From assembly GCA_900291925.1 (NCBI GenBank), contig UWYS01000013.1, positions 496,001 through 560,000 of the forward strand: a stretch of DNA of 64,000 bases. Reading direction: 5' to 3'. Below are positions 30,715 through 39,123 of this stretch, in pieces. How positions within the stretch are numbered: position 1 is the stretch's first letter; each line of letters begins with the position of its first letter. The DNA is from Thecaphora thlaspeos (Eukaryota > Basidiomycota > Ustilaginomycetes > Urocystidales > Glomosporiaceae). The translations under genes were made by a program, and so were the position numbers. The notes beneath the pieces were generated by a model that did not search any database, had not been told where the DNA came from, and worked only from the letters and a program-made list of their open reading frames with translations.

Positions 30715-31455
30715 ATGTCCTCCACCACCACCACCAACGACGGCTCCAAGTCCACCCAGGATGCCGCCCAGCAGGCCAAGGAGGGCGCCGAGACCCTGAT
30801 CGAGCAGGCTACCGAGCTCGCCAGCAGTGAGTGTCCCTCCCTCCACCATCGCCCGCGTATGCATCTGCATCACGAAGCACAGACTGACTGTCCCACCATG
30901 TTCCTCCTGATCCCCGCCTCTTTCGCAGACACCATCGCCTATGTCCAGCAGCAGGCCGGTGCCATCCTGGGCCAGGGCAAGGCGCACGCCGAGAACGCTG
31001 CGGACCAGACAAGGTCGGCCGCAAACGACGCCGCCGACGAGGCGTCCAAGAAGGCCGACCAGGCGGCCAAGCAGGGCGAGCACGACGCCGAGAAGGCGCA
31101 GCAGTCGCTCGCCGAGCTCACCAACCAGGCGCGCGATCTCGCCGGATCCGCTCTCGAGTCGGCCAACCAGTACATCAAGCCCGCCGAGCAGAACGCCAGC
31201 GGCCTCGTCAACCAGGCCCGCGGCGCCGCGGCAAACATGGTCGACACCGCTGCCCACTACATCGCCGTCGGACAGCAGAAGGCCGGTGAGGTCGCCGACA
31301 AAGCCGCCAACGACGCCAGTGCCCTCCAGAACGAGGCGAGCAAGAAGGCCGAGCAGGGTAGCGCCAACACCCAGCAGCTTGGAAAGGACGCTCAGCAGGC
31401 CGCCTCCAACGCCGCCGCACTGGCAAAGGGCACCGTCGAAGGACTCACCAAGTAA
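30715..31455 (+). CDS. LEA-like hydrophilic stress protein
   Basis: Predicted 212 aa from exons 30715-30826 and 30929-31455; the 102-nt GTGAGT...TCGCAG intron is a multiple of three and stop-free, so an unspliced reading also exists. The protein is almost wholly Ala, Lys, Gln, Asp and Asn in amphipathic helical repeats (AADEASKKADQAAKQGEHDA, ANDASALQNEASKKAEQ), without Cys or Trp. This is the pattern of group-3-like late embryogenesis abundant proteins, which protect membranes and proteins on drying or freezing. Fungal members are often among the most strongly stress-induced genes. No signal peptide or membrane segment is seen. Classification rests on composition and heptad/11-mer periodicity, so the precise family is uncertain. 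Confidence 0.78.
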   Translation: MSSTTTTNDGSKSTQDAAQQAKEGAETLIEQATELASSECPSLHHRPRMHLHHEAQTDCPTMFLLIPASFADTIAYVQQQAGAILGQGKAHAENAADQTRSAANDAADEASKKADQAAKQGEHDAEKAQQSLAELTNQARDLAGSALESANQYIKPAEQNASGLVNQARGAAANMVDTAAHYIAVGQQKAGEVADKAANDASALQNEASKKAEQGSANTQQLGKDAQQAASNAAALAKGTVEGLTK

Positions 31456-31838
31456 GGAGTGGACCGGCCAGAATAGAGACGGACGCCTGCCCGCCGTGGC
31501 CGCCCTCTTATCTCTCATCCTCCCTGTTCTCCCGTCTTGCTCGGTCGATCCCCGTCACGACACTCTCGTAGCTAGCGCCGATTCAATGATGAGCCCTCCT
31601 GAGGCGATTGGCCAGATCTCTTGACAGAGACGATGGTCAGTATACCCCCTCTAAAGCCCTCCGACTCTTTCTGATCTACACCATGTATCCCTACGGTGCT
31701 ATATGCCGCCCCTCTGCGTCTTACAAATATACATCCACATGCTGACAGCGCCCCTCCCGAGTTGTTTGAGAGATGATGGGATCCGATTCGCATTATGTTA
31801 CCTCTATCGAGTGTCTTATAAGAATTCCCCCGGGCCGC
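31456..31838. other. Convergent 3' intergenic region
   Basis: About 380 bp lies between the LEA-like gene (+) and the GNAT locus (-). It should hold both 3' UTRs and shows no coding potential. Confidence 0.5.
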
Positions 31839-33763
31839 TCACGGCCGGTACACCATCGGGTTGAGCCTGACCAGGAGACGGTCAAGCGTGCGCCTCGCTT
31901 GTTCCGTCCCTATGTACTTACGCTCTAGGTATTCCCTTTGCTCCTTGGTGAGGAACCATACCGGACCGTGTCGCTCTGCCTTATCCGTATCGACGTATCC
32001 GAAACGACGGTAGAACGGCATAGCCTCTGTAGTAGCTTCCAGATACCACGCTAACTTACCCTCGACGCTGGATGGTGACACGGGTAGACGTGCGACTTCG
32101 CTTTCAGGATGCGATAACGCTTTTGCACCCCTCACCACCGCGATCTCATCCTTTCCTCGATCCGATGAATGTGAAGGGACGTACGGAGAGTTTCCTCCAT
32201 CCCCGCCTTCTTCTTCACTTCCGCAAGCCTCAAACATCAACCACTGTAACACCCTCTTACCCACACCGCTTCCCCTAGAGTTCTCGCGAAATGCAAAAAG
32301 CTGCAGCATACAGTGCTCTACCTCTCCCATCTCGTCGGCTCTATAGGCTTTCAGCTGGGTCTTGACGCGTTCGAACGCTTCCATCTTGCCGCGTGGGAAG
32401 TTGAGACGGGATAGATCTTGTAGCGTCGTTTCCCACTTTGTCCTTGCCTCGTCGCGGGTGAGGTGTGAGTAGTAAGGGTCTAGGGGTAAAGTACATCGAG
32501 AGGGGACCTCTTATGCCGCCATTCCGGTGATGTGGACCTGCGAGTCAAAGGGAGAGAGGAAGGTGTCGTCCGAGGGTACAAGGTCGAGTCGTACGATGGT
32601 GACGTTTCGTATGCCCTGTGCCAGTTTCTCTCCTCTTCCAACAGCGACCGGGCGCGGACACGTTGGAAGTTGACCTACTCCTCGTACACCTCACGCGGAA
32701 GCGGCTCGTCTTGCGGAACAGGGGCGAAAAGAAACCGCATCGTCTCGCAGAAAGCGGTCTGGTAGATGTCCATTGTCGATTCGACATCGGTCGGACCCAT
32801 CTGGCGAAGGAGAAGAGGGACGGTCGGCGGACTCGATGAGCCGACGACGAACGTGGTCTGCGTGTCAATCTGGCGCAAGAGCTCGTCCCGTCCAGCATCG
32901 AAGAGACGGTAGTCGGCGTGCAGGTGGCCCGTCCACCGAGTCTCGCGCAAGTAGGTGAAACCAAGCCGTTCAGCGAGCGAGCGAGAAGGTTTGTTGGTGG
33001 GAGGCGTCATGATGGCCGCCTGGTAGTCTGGAAAGCGACGGAGTGCATAGAGGATCGCCAGCCTGACTGCATTCAAAGCGATGCCCCTGCCGGAGACGAG
33101 CGGCGAGAAGCGGTAGTAAACGTTGAGCACCTTTTCCCTGCCACCTTCTACATGATCGTGCTGCTTGCCTCCCTCGCTCTCTGTGAACAGCGTTGATGGT
33201 TCTGGGACGTCGTCGTTGGGTAATTCGAAGAAGCGCGACTCTGTGAACCCCACCACCCGCTCATTGTAGTCGTCTCCGGTCGCGCCAGACGGTAACATTT
33301 CGGAAGGGAAAGGCCCGCGCTGAACGACGACGACCATGTACCCGAGACCGCGGCGGTGCCAGTCGTCGAGCCAGCCTGTGAGACGGCGTTTGCTGCGTTC
33401 CCACGTGTCCAGGCCGGTGGGGTTGTAGAGCTGCGTGCGCGGATCGGCGTGAATATCATAGACGGCTTGGAGATCCGTACGGCGAGGTGGACGGAGGTAG
33501 AACTGCGGTGGGTCCGCCGACGTCGAGGTTCGGACGGACCCTGTGGCCTGACCGGTAGCATGTGAGGTGGGTTGAGGCCATCGTGACCACAGCAGCCGGA
33601 GCGAGCTGAGCGAAGGTGGGAGATCCGGTGTGGGGTCCTCTTGCGGGTCTCCGTGGGGCCCGTGAGGCGTTGGTGGTGTGTGAGCGGGACGAGATGAGCT
33701 TGATGGAGCGGAGCAGCAGCAGCAGCAGCAGCAGCACGCGGGCAGAGCCAAGACGGGCTGTGG
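31839..33763 (-). CDS. Tandem GNAT N-acetyltransferase locus, possibly inactivated
   Basis: The first domain (plus 33530-32830) is a RimJ/RimL-type GNAT: QFYLRPPRRTDLQAVYDIHA, NERVVGFTESRFF, FSPLVSGRGIALNAVRLAI and PSRSLAERLGFTYLRETRW. A second GNAT begins at plus 32740 (LRQMGPTDVESTMDIYQTAF) and its acetyl-CoA loop is FRENSRGSGVGKRVLQWLM, with AMPFYRRFGYV after it. The frame stops at 32677-32675. A short intron near 32616-32694 (donor GTGTAC or GTGAGG; acceptor CACAG or GAAGAG) leads to NVTIVRLDLVPSDD, then VHITGMAA, a TAA at 32513-32511, and EVPSRCTLPLDPYYSHL in the same frame. Trp is common at the TAA position in such proteins. No ATG exists in frame upstream of domain 1; the frame opens after a TGA at about 33772, where TTATCTCAG resembles a 3' splice site. 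It may be a pseudogene, two genes, or one gene with unusual splicing. Substrates are unknown. Confidence 0.55.
33713..33736. repeat. (AGC)n trinucleotide repeat
   Basis: Eight AGC units. If the upstream frame of the GNAT locus is translated they would encode a run of Cys, which argues that this part is not coding. Confidence 0.9.
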
Positions 33764-34040
33764 CTGAGATAATCAATCTCGGTTCAAAGGGGCCGAGGCG
33801 CGCGAGGAATTCGAATTTACAGGGGGGTCTGCCGGCACCGAAGGCTGGCTGCAGTGGCTCGCCCGGCCACAGGGCGGCGCTGCTCAGTCCGCCTCTCCCT
33901 CGCAGCGTACCTCCACATCCTGCGCCCCGGCTGAATTCGCGGCCTTTTGCGCGCCAGCCGGGCAAAGCCGACAAGCAGCACCGGCACCAGCAGCACCTCC
34001 CCCTCCACCACCATCCCAATCCCCTCTTCATAACAGCGCA

Positions 34041-36782
34041 ATGGCCTACTCAAACGCCTTCAAGACGCCGCTCCCCAAGCCAGGTGCAATCCCAGCCGCC
34101 ACATCCTCGTTCACCGTCGATCACGCCCTCCTCCTCCCTCGCTTCGAAGCATACAGGCTGATCCAGGAGGATCCGGCTGTGCAAGGCTCGCAGTCGAGCT
34201 ACCATCAGACCTCGCAGCCCCTCCCCAGCAGGCCGCTTGGCCTCAAGCAATCTTACGACCTCGGACTCGAAGCATTTTCCAGCAGCGGCGGCGGCGGCGG
34301 CGGCGGTAGCGCAGGGGGTAGGACGTTAGGGTTCAAGGAGGCAAAGGAGCGTGCCCTCCATCCCTTCCTCGTCCCGGCCCGCCTGTCCGGCTCAGAAGCA
34401 CATGCCCCCGTCGCTGGATACGTCGACAGCAATGGCTTCATAGTCCTTCTCAGCCTAGCTTCCGTCGGTGCTGGCAGCGGCGATGGCGATCAGGAGAGAT
34501 CTTCGCTCAAGGCCGTCGGCCATCCCGTCCACCGTCTCGACCTCACCTCGGCACCTCCAGAGGGCTATTCCAGATCGCTGCCTTCGCTCGTCTCGCTGTC
34601 TTCGACGAGGTGGCTCGCCTCCGATGGAAACGGAACGCTCAACGTCGTCGACATCGAGCAGATCGAGCAGCCAGGTGGACAGAGGCGATGGATCACCAAG
34701 TCGACCACCACTTGGGCCATCGATGGCGGCGATGACTCTCTTCAGCTCCCCTTCAGCCTCGCGGCAGCCGAAACAGCTGGTGACGGTAGAGTCCACGTGC
34801 TCGTCCAGACTTGTCGTAGGGAGTCGCTGGCAGGAGGAGCGACAAGACAGAGAGGTGGACTAGGGATCCTGTCCACGACGTCCGCGCCCGCCGCAGGGCG
34901 CACTACCTCGTCGAGGGCAGTGTTCGATATCCGGCTACTTGCGCTTGATCTCGACGGCCTCGACGGTGGGAATGCAGGAGGTCCCACGCAGCCCCGCCCA
35001 GCAAAGGTGCAATGGTCCGTCGTGGGCCAAGAGCCACTCCTCTACTGCCGCCTCGACGTCGCTAGCGGCCAGCATCTCCTCGGCTCTGAGTCCGGCTTCA
35101 CAGCGCAGCACCAGCCGCCCGTCTCAAAGCCCGACTCAGCTTCGCCCTCTCCCTCAAAAACGAGTGCTGCGATCGACCAGTCCCAGGTCGCACACGGCAT
35201 TGCTTTCCGCCCTCGCCGACCGCCGCACTACTCGTGGGCTCAGACGCCGGACACGCTCACGGTGGCCTTTAGCCTCCCCGTCAACATCTCCAAGGCGGCC
35301 ATTCGCATTCACTTTTCGCTCAAGGGCATCAGCCTCTCGCTTGCGGACTCTGCGGAAGAGTCAGCGGCACCTCGAATCGTCGAGCTGGACGCCAACGAAG
35401 AAGAGCAACAATCATCGCAACAGACGATGTATATCGGCAATGACGAAAACGACAGCCAAGATCCGCTCCAACATGCCGCCAACCTCATTCGAAGCGGACG
35501 GTACGTCTCGCGCGCGCTGTGGGGCGAAATCGACCCAAGCGGCAGCGTCTGGACGTGGGAGCGCGTCGTCGGCCACTCTGGCGCCTACAAGGACAAGCCG
35601 ATGGGCCTGTTGACGCTTCACCTCGAGAAGAAGTACGAGGGGACAAGGTGGATGCAGGTGTTTGCCGACCGGCGCCAGTCCAGCGGAGTTGCAGCAGCTG
35701 CGGCAGTCGGCAGGTCAAAGTGGAAGGAGGTCTCGCAAAAGACCAAGATCAGCTTCCGCGAGGCGAGGGAAAAAGCGGCAAAGGTGGCTAGAGGAGAGAC
35801 AGACGACGTGGGAGAGGTACAGGTAGAAGGCATCGACGAGGATGAGAAGGAGGAGGAGGACGAGGTACCGTCCTTTGGGGTCACAGCGAAGCAGCAGGAG
35901 GAAGAAGGAGGCGAGGAGGAGGAGGAGGACAACGACGACGACGAAGACGACGTACCCGAGACTCTGGACCCGTCGGAGCTCATCAACATGCTCGAGGGGA
36001 TGGAGAAGTACACGGTCGACGAGGACGCGGAGGGCGGCGGCGGAAGGAAGAGTGGCGATGCGAGTACATTTGGACTGGACAGGACGCAGTTCACCGATCG
36101 GCCGAACCTGCTCAACGACGGTCTCGAGGAGGAGGACGAGAATGTTGGACGTCCCCTCGTCCTCAGCTGGGTGTCGGCGGACGGCGGTGCGATCCGAGTC
36201 GAGCGACCGTCGAAAGACGCACAGGAGAGCCGGGCTGTCCTGGCGCTGCCTCTCGCCACCACCGACACCGAAACGACCAAGAGGGCGATCGCAGTCAAGC
36301 ACGACCTCGACGGTGCTGTCTTCCTTCCTCCTGCGACTGGCAAGGAGTGGAAGCACGTAGACACGCTCTTTGCGCTCGCCTTCGTTCTAGCATCGAAGCG
36401 AGACGCCCACCGCGTCTTCATCCACCACGCGACCTCTGATGGCGCACGGACGGACGCAGAGAAGCGCGAGGGGGTAAACGGCTACGCTTCGGCCGTCTTG
36501 GCCTTTGAGAGCGCACCTCAGATCGGTCTCAAGAGCGCCTCTGCAGCTTCGGCGGGCGACGCCGGTAACCTCTTCATCTACTACTCTTCGTCCGACAGGG
36601 GAGGCGACAACAAAAAACAAGACATGGTGAGGGTAATCCGTCTAGGAGACGGCGACGGCAATGGTTCGGGAGCTCTGCTGGGCGTAGTCGCCGTCCCGGA
36701 GCTGGAGGATGGCAGAGAGGGCGGCAAGATCGTCCTCTGTCTCTGCGAGAGGGAAGTCTTGGTGCTGCGGAACATCTTGTAG
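34041..36782 (+). CDS. NudC domain-containing protein 1 (NUDCD1-like), CS domain
   Basis: Single-exon gene of 913 aa. A CS (p23-like) domain spans about residues 395-545, opening with HYSWAQTPDTLTVAFSLPV and closing with GSVWTWERVVG and LTLHLEKKYEGTRWMQVF; a Ser/Glu-rich insert splits it. The long flanks contain beta-rich segments consistent with the propeller-like N-terminal and C-terminal parts of NUDCD1 (for example FIVLLSLASVG, RWLASDGNGTLNVVDIE, GNLFIYYSSSD, VLCLCEREVLVLRNIL at the very end). CS-domain NudC proteins act as Hsp90-associated co-chaperones; human NUDCD1 has been linked to COPI and RNA-helicase clients. An acidic segment at about 595-640 is low complexity. Its ATG lies about 270 bp from the open end of the GNAT frame, so the two loci diverge from a short shared promoter. 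Confidence 0.82.
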   Translation: MAYSNAFKTPLPKPGAIPAATSSFTVDHALLLPRFEAYRLIQEDPAVQGSQSSYHQTSQPLPSRPLGLKQSYDLGLEAFSSSGGGGGGGSAGGRTLGFKEAKERALHPFLVPARLSGSEAHAPVAGYVDSNGFIVLLSLASVGAGSGDGDQERSSLKAVGHPVHRLDLTSAPPEGYSRSLPSLVSLSSTRWLASDGNGTLNVVDIEQIEQPGGQRRWITKSTTTWAIDGGDDSLQLPFSLAAAETAGDGRVHVLVQTCRRESLAGGATRQRGGLGILSTTSAPAAGRTTSSRAVFDIRLLALDLDGLDGGNAGGPTQPRPAKVQWSVVGQEPLLYCRLDVASGQHLLGSESGFTAQHQPPVSKPDSASPSPSKTSAAIDQSQVAHGIAFRPRRPPHYSWAQTPDTLTVAFSLPVNISKAAIRIHFSLKGISLSLADSAEESAAPRIVELDANEEEQQSSQQTMYIGNDENDSQDPLQHAANLIRSGRYVSRALWGEIDPSGSVWTWERVVGHSGAYKDKPMGLLTLHLEKKYEGTRWMQVFADRRQSSGVAAAAAVGRSKWKEVSQKTKISFREAREKAAKVARGETDDVGEVQVEGIDEDEKEEEDEVPSFGVTAKQQEEEGGEEEEEDNDDDEDDVPETLDPSELINMLEGMEKYTVDEDAEGGGGRKSGDASTFGLDRTQFTDRPNLLNDGLEEEDENVGRPLVLSWVSADGGAIRVERPSKDAQESRAVLALPLATTDTETTKRAIAVKHDLDGAVFLPPATGKEWKHVDTLFALAFVLASKRDAHRVFIHHATSDGARTDAEKREGVNGYASAVLAFESAPQIGLKSASAASAGDAGNLFIYYSSSDRGGDNKKQDMVRVIRLGDGDGNGSGALLGVVAVPELEDGREGGKIVLCLCEREVLVLRNIL

Positions 36783-37435
36783 GCCCTCCCCCCCGCCCGT
36801 GGGCTCCCGAGGCTTTCCTGAACTTTTCAACCATCCTGCCCTCGGGTGTCGAGCAAAATCTGCCAGGCGGGTAGTATTGCCGAGCGGCGTACGTGGTTTC
36901 GGGGCTTTACGTCCGTCCAGCGTCGGTTCGGGCCGAAGCCAGGTTTGGATGAGTCTAGGAACGAAACGTTCTCGATTCCCGACGGACCACGGAGCTACGC
37001 GTGCATGCCTGTCGGACGGTTGGGGCAAGATACCGTGGCACGCCGCATCGGGACTGTACGACCTGTACGAGCAACTCGTTCGCGCTCGACGATCTTTTCG
37101 CTTTGCCATCACGGACGGTTCACGGCCAAGAATGTGGATCCTTGGCAGTCGGATCTCCGGGGATCTAAGGATGCAGCGAGTTCAAATCGCTGCACCTTGC
37201 TGCCTTCATAGGCCAGAGAAGCAAGGCTGAGGGAGAATGGCCATCTTTTGAACTGGGATCCACGACGACCGACGGCTGACGACGACAACGACGACGGCGG
37301 TGACGGAAGCGGAAGCGTCGTCGGATAACCCGACGAGTCTTCCCGTGGGATGACGAGCGCGGTCGCGGCCGCGCCGACTTGCCTTCGGTGTATTTACTCG
37401 GGCGAGACGCGCGAGGCGACACGGAAGCGACTATG

Positions 37436-37670
37436 TGTTTTCTCGCGCGAGATGCGTTAGCGCCTGCGGGGTTGACGCGATTTGCTCCTTATAAATCGCG
37501 CGAGAGATAGTGGCGCGTATAGGAACTACACGTCCTGCGGGCTGTGTGTTTACCGCACGAAAGAGGTTTGCGAAAAGCGCCATGGAGCTGGCGAGCCTAC
37601 GCGCGCGAGAGACGCGTAGGTGATCCAATTTGCTCTCTGCTTTATAACCCGCGCGAGATAAACATGCCTG
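37436..37670. repeat. Two diverged copies of a CGCGCGAGA / TTTGCTC / TTATAA element
   Basis: Copy 1 (about 37440-37510) and copy 2 (about 37595-37670) share the order CGCGCGAGA, TTTGCTC, TTATAA, then CGCGCGAGA again, spaced alike and about 148 bp apart. The CGCGCG words are partly palindromic. Function unknown; a promoter element or a relic of a small repeat are both possible. Confidence 0.5.
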
Positions 37671-37899
37671 CGGAGGATCACCACAACCTGAGAAAAAGCA
37701 GGGCTGCGGACGTGAGGCAGGCAGCCAAGATGGGAAAAAAAAGAAAAGAAAAACGCTAGCGACCGCCAGGCCAGAGAAAAGGCTCACAAACCGGCGACTG
37801 CCCCCAGCTGCTGGCCTGTCCATGATACATCCGGCCGGCCAATTGGCCCTGACCCAGCGCCCAAGCGCTTTTTAGCGCCCCTCCGACGTCAGCGGGCCG

Positions 37900-37948
37900 G
37901 GCAGGCAGGCAGGCAGGCAGGCAGGCAGCCAGCCAGCCAGCCAGCCAG
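37900..37948. repeat. (GGCA)n(GCCA)n tetranucleotide tract
   Basis: About seven GGCA units switch to about five GCCA units at 37928. Confidence 0.9.
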
Positions 37949-39123
37949 GCCCACGACCCTTGTCAAGCCGGATGGGCGTGGTCTGGCCTGTGACCTCTGG
38001 CCAGCTGCCGAGCGTGGTGCTTTGATAGGCTGTGCCGTTCTTTGCCGCTGCTACGTCTCGTGTCCACCGGCCCGCCTTGCCCTCTCTCTTTGCCTTTGCT
38101 CGCGCCCCCAACCAGCCGCCCGCCGCCCGCCGCCCGCCGCCGACTTTTCGAGCGCCGTTCAGCATCCGCTCTCGGTCACGCCCTCCCTCTCGATCTTTCC
38201 ATCCCGTCCCCTCCCTTCAGTGCGGCCACCATCCGACCAGACCCACACGCCACACCCACCCACCTTCGGGCGCTCCCATCTCTCGCCTCTACGGCAGCGC
38301 TCTACATTCACCATCGCCACAACCCCTCTGCTCCCTCCGCTTGCCTGCCTGCCTCCACCTACCTCTCCCCTATCCCCTTCAGTCTCGACCTGCCTTTCTC
38401 CTGTAGCGACGAGGCGCCAACCGGAGACATCGTTGCTCGCCCCTCGATCTCGCACATCCACGGCTGCGCTCCTCCCCCTATCGACCACCTTAGACCCCCC
38501 GCATACAACGGTCGAACGATCCGCCCGTTGCATGCGGTCGTACACCTCCCGCTTAACCGCAGAAGCAATCGATCTCGTCCTCGCATCCACCAGGGCGTCC
38601 TCATAGCAACAAGGCGCCACTCAAGCACCTGGCTCTTCTGCGCCGTTAGTTCGAGGCAGTGTCTGTCTCGCTTTTCTGATCCACAACCCGTTCCCCCAGG
38701 AGGCACCCGCCTTCAGGAAGCACCACACCTTCGTCGATGCTCACCGCAGGCCATCGTCGTTCCAGCACGCACACAAGCCGTGTATCGATGAACACCGCTT
38801 CGCTCTAGACGCCGCCCATTGTCCCTTTTACAGGTCGCTCTAAAGTCAGGCCTCCAGCCTCTCGACCAGTCTGATTTGGCCGGCCGGAACGCAGCGACCC
38901 CCAGCCAAGCGCACCGCCGTCGTCAGCGTCAGAACAGATCCTGTCTCGTGAACCTTGTCTCGTGTAGACGGCACGATACTAGCATTCCTTCTTCGTGCTG
39001 CGATTCTTTCTTCCTGCAGACACCACGACGCTCTTCCTCGAGCTTCGGTTGTCTGACTAAATACTCCTAGCATCGGTCAGCCCAAGAGCGATCCGTCCAC
39101 ATCGTCAGAACGGCTCGAGCGAC

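Larger units (their letters stand above)
36783..39123. other. Long intergenic region and leader of the Hal4-like kinase gene
   Basis: About 2.3 kb without a credible gene. It holds a duplicated CGCGCGAGA-containing element (37436-37670), a (GGCA)n(GCCA)n tract (37900-37948) and, from about 38100, a CT/CCA-rich stretch that looks like a long 5' leader of the kinase gene. A 7-bp hairpin with loop GTTCAAA at 37172-37192 is not part of a tRNA that I can fold. Confidence 0.5.

Noticed and set aside
37172..37192. tRNA-like T-arm (hairpin with loop GTTCAAA)
   Set aside because: The stem is a 7-bp hairpin but the register of a real T-arm leaves a mismatch, and no D-arm, anticodon arm or acceptor pairing can be found around it.
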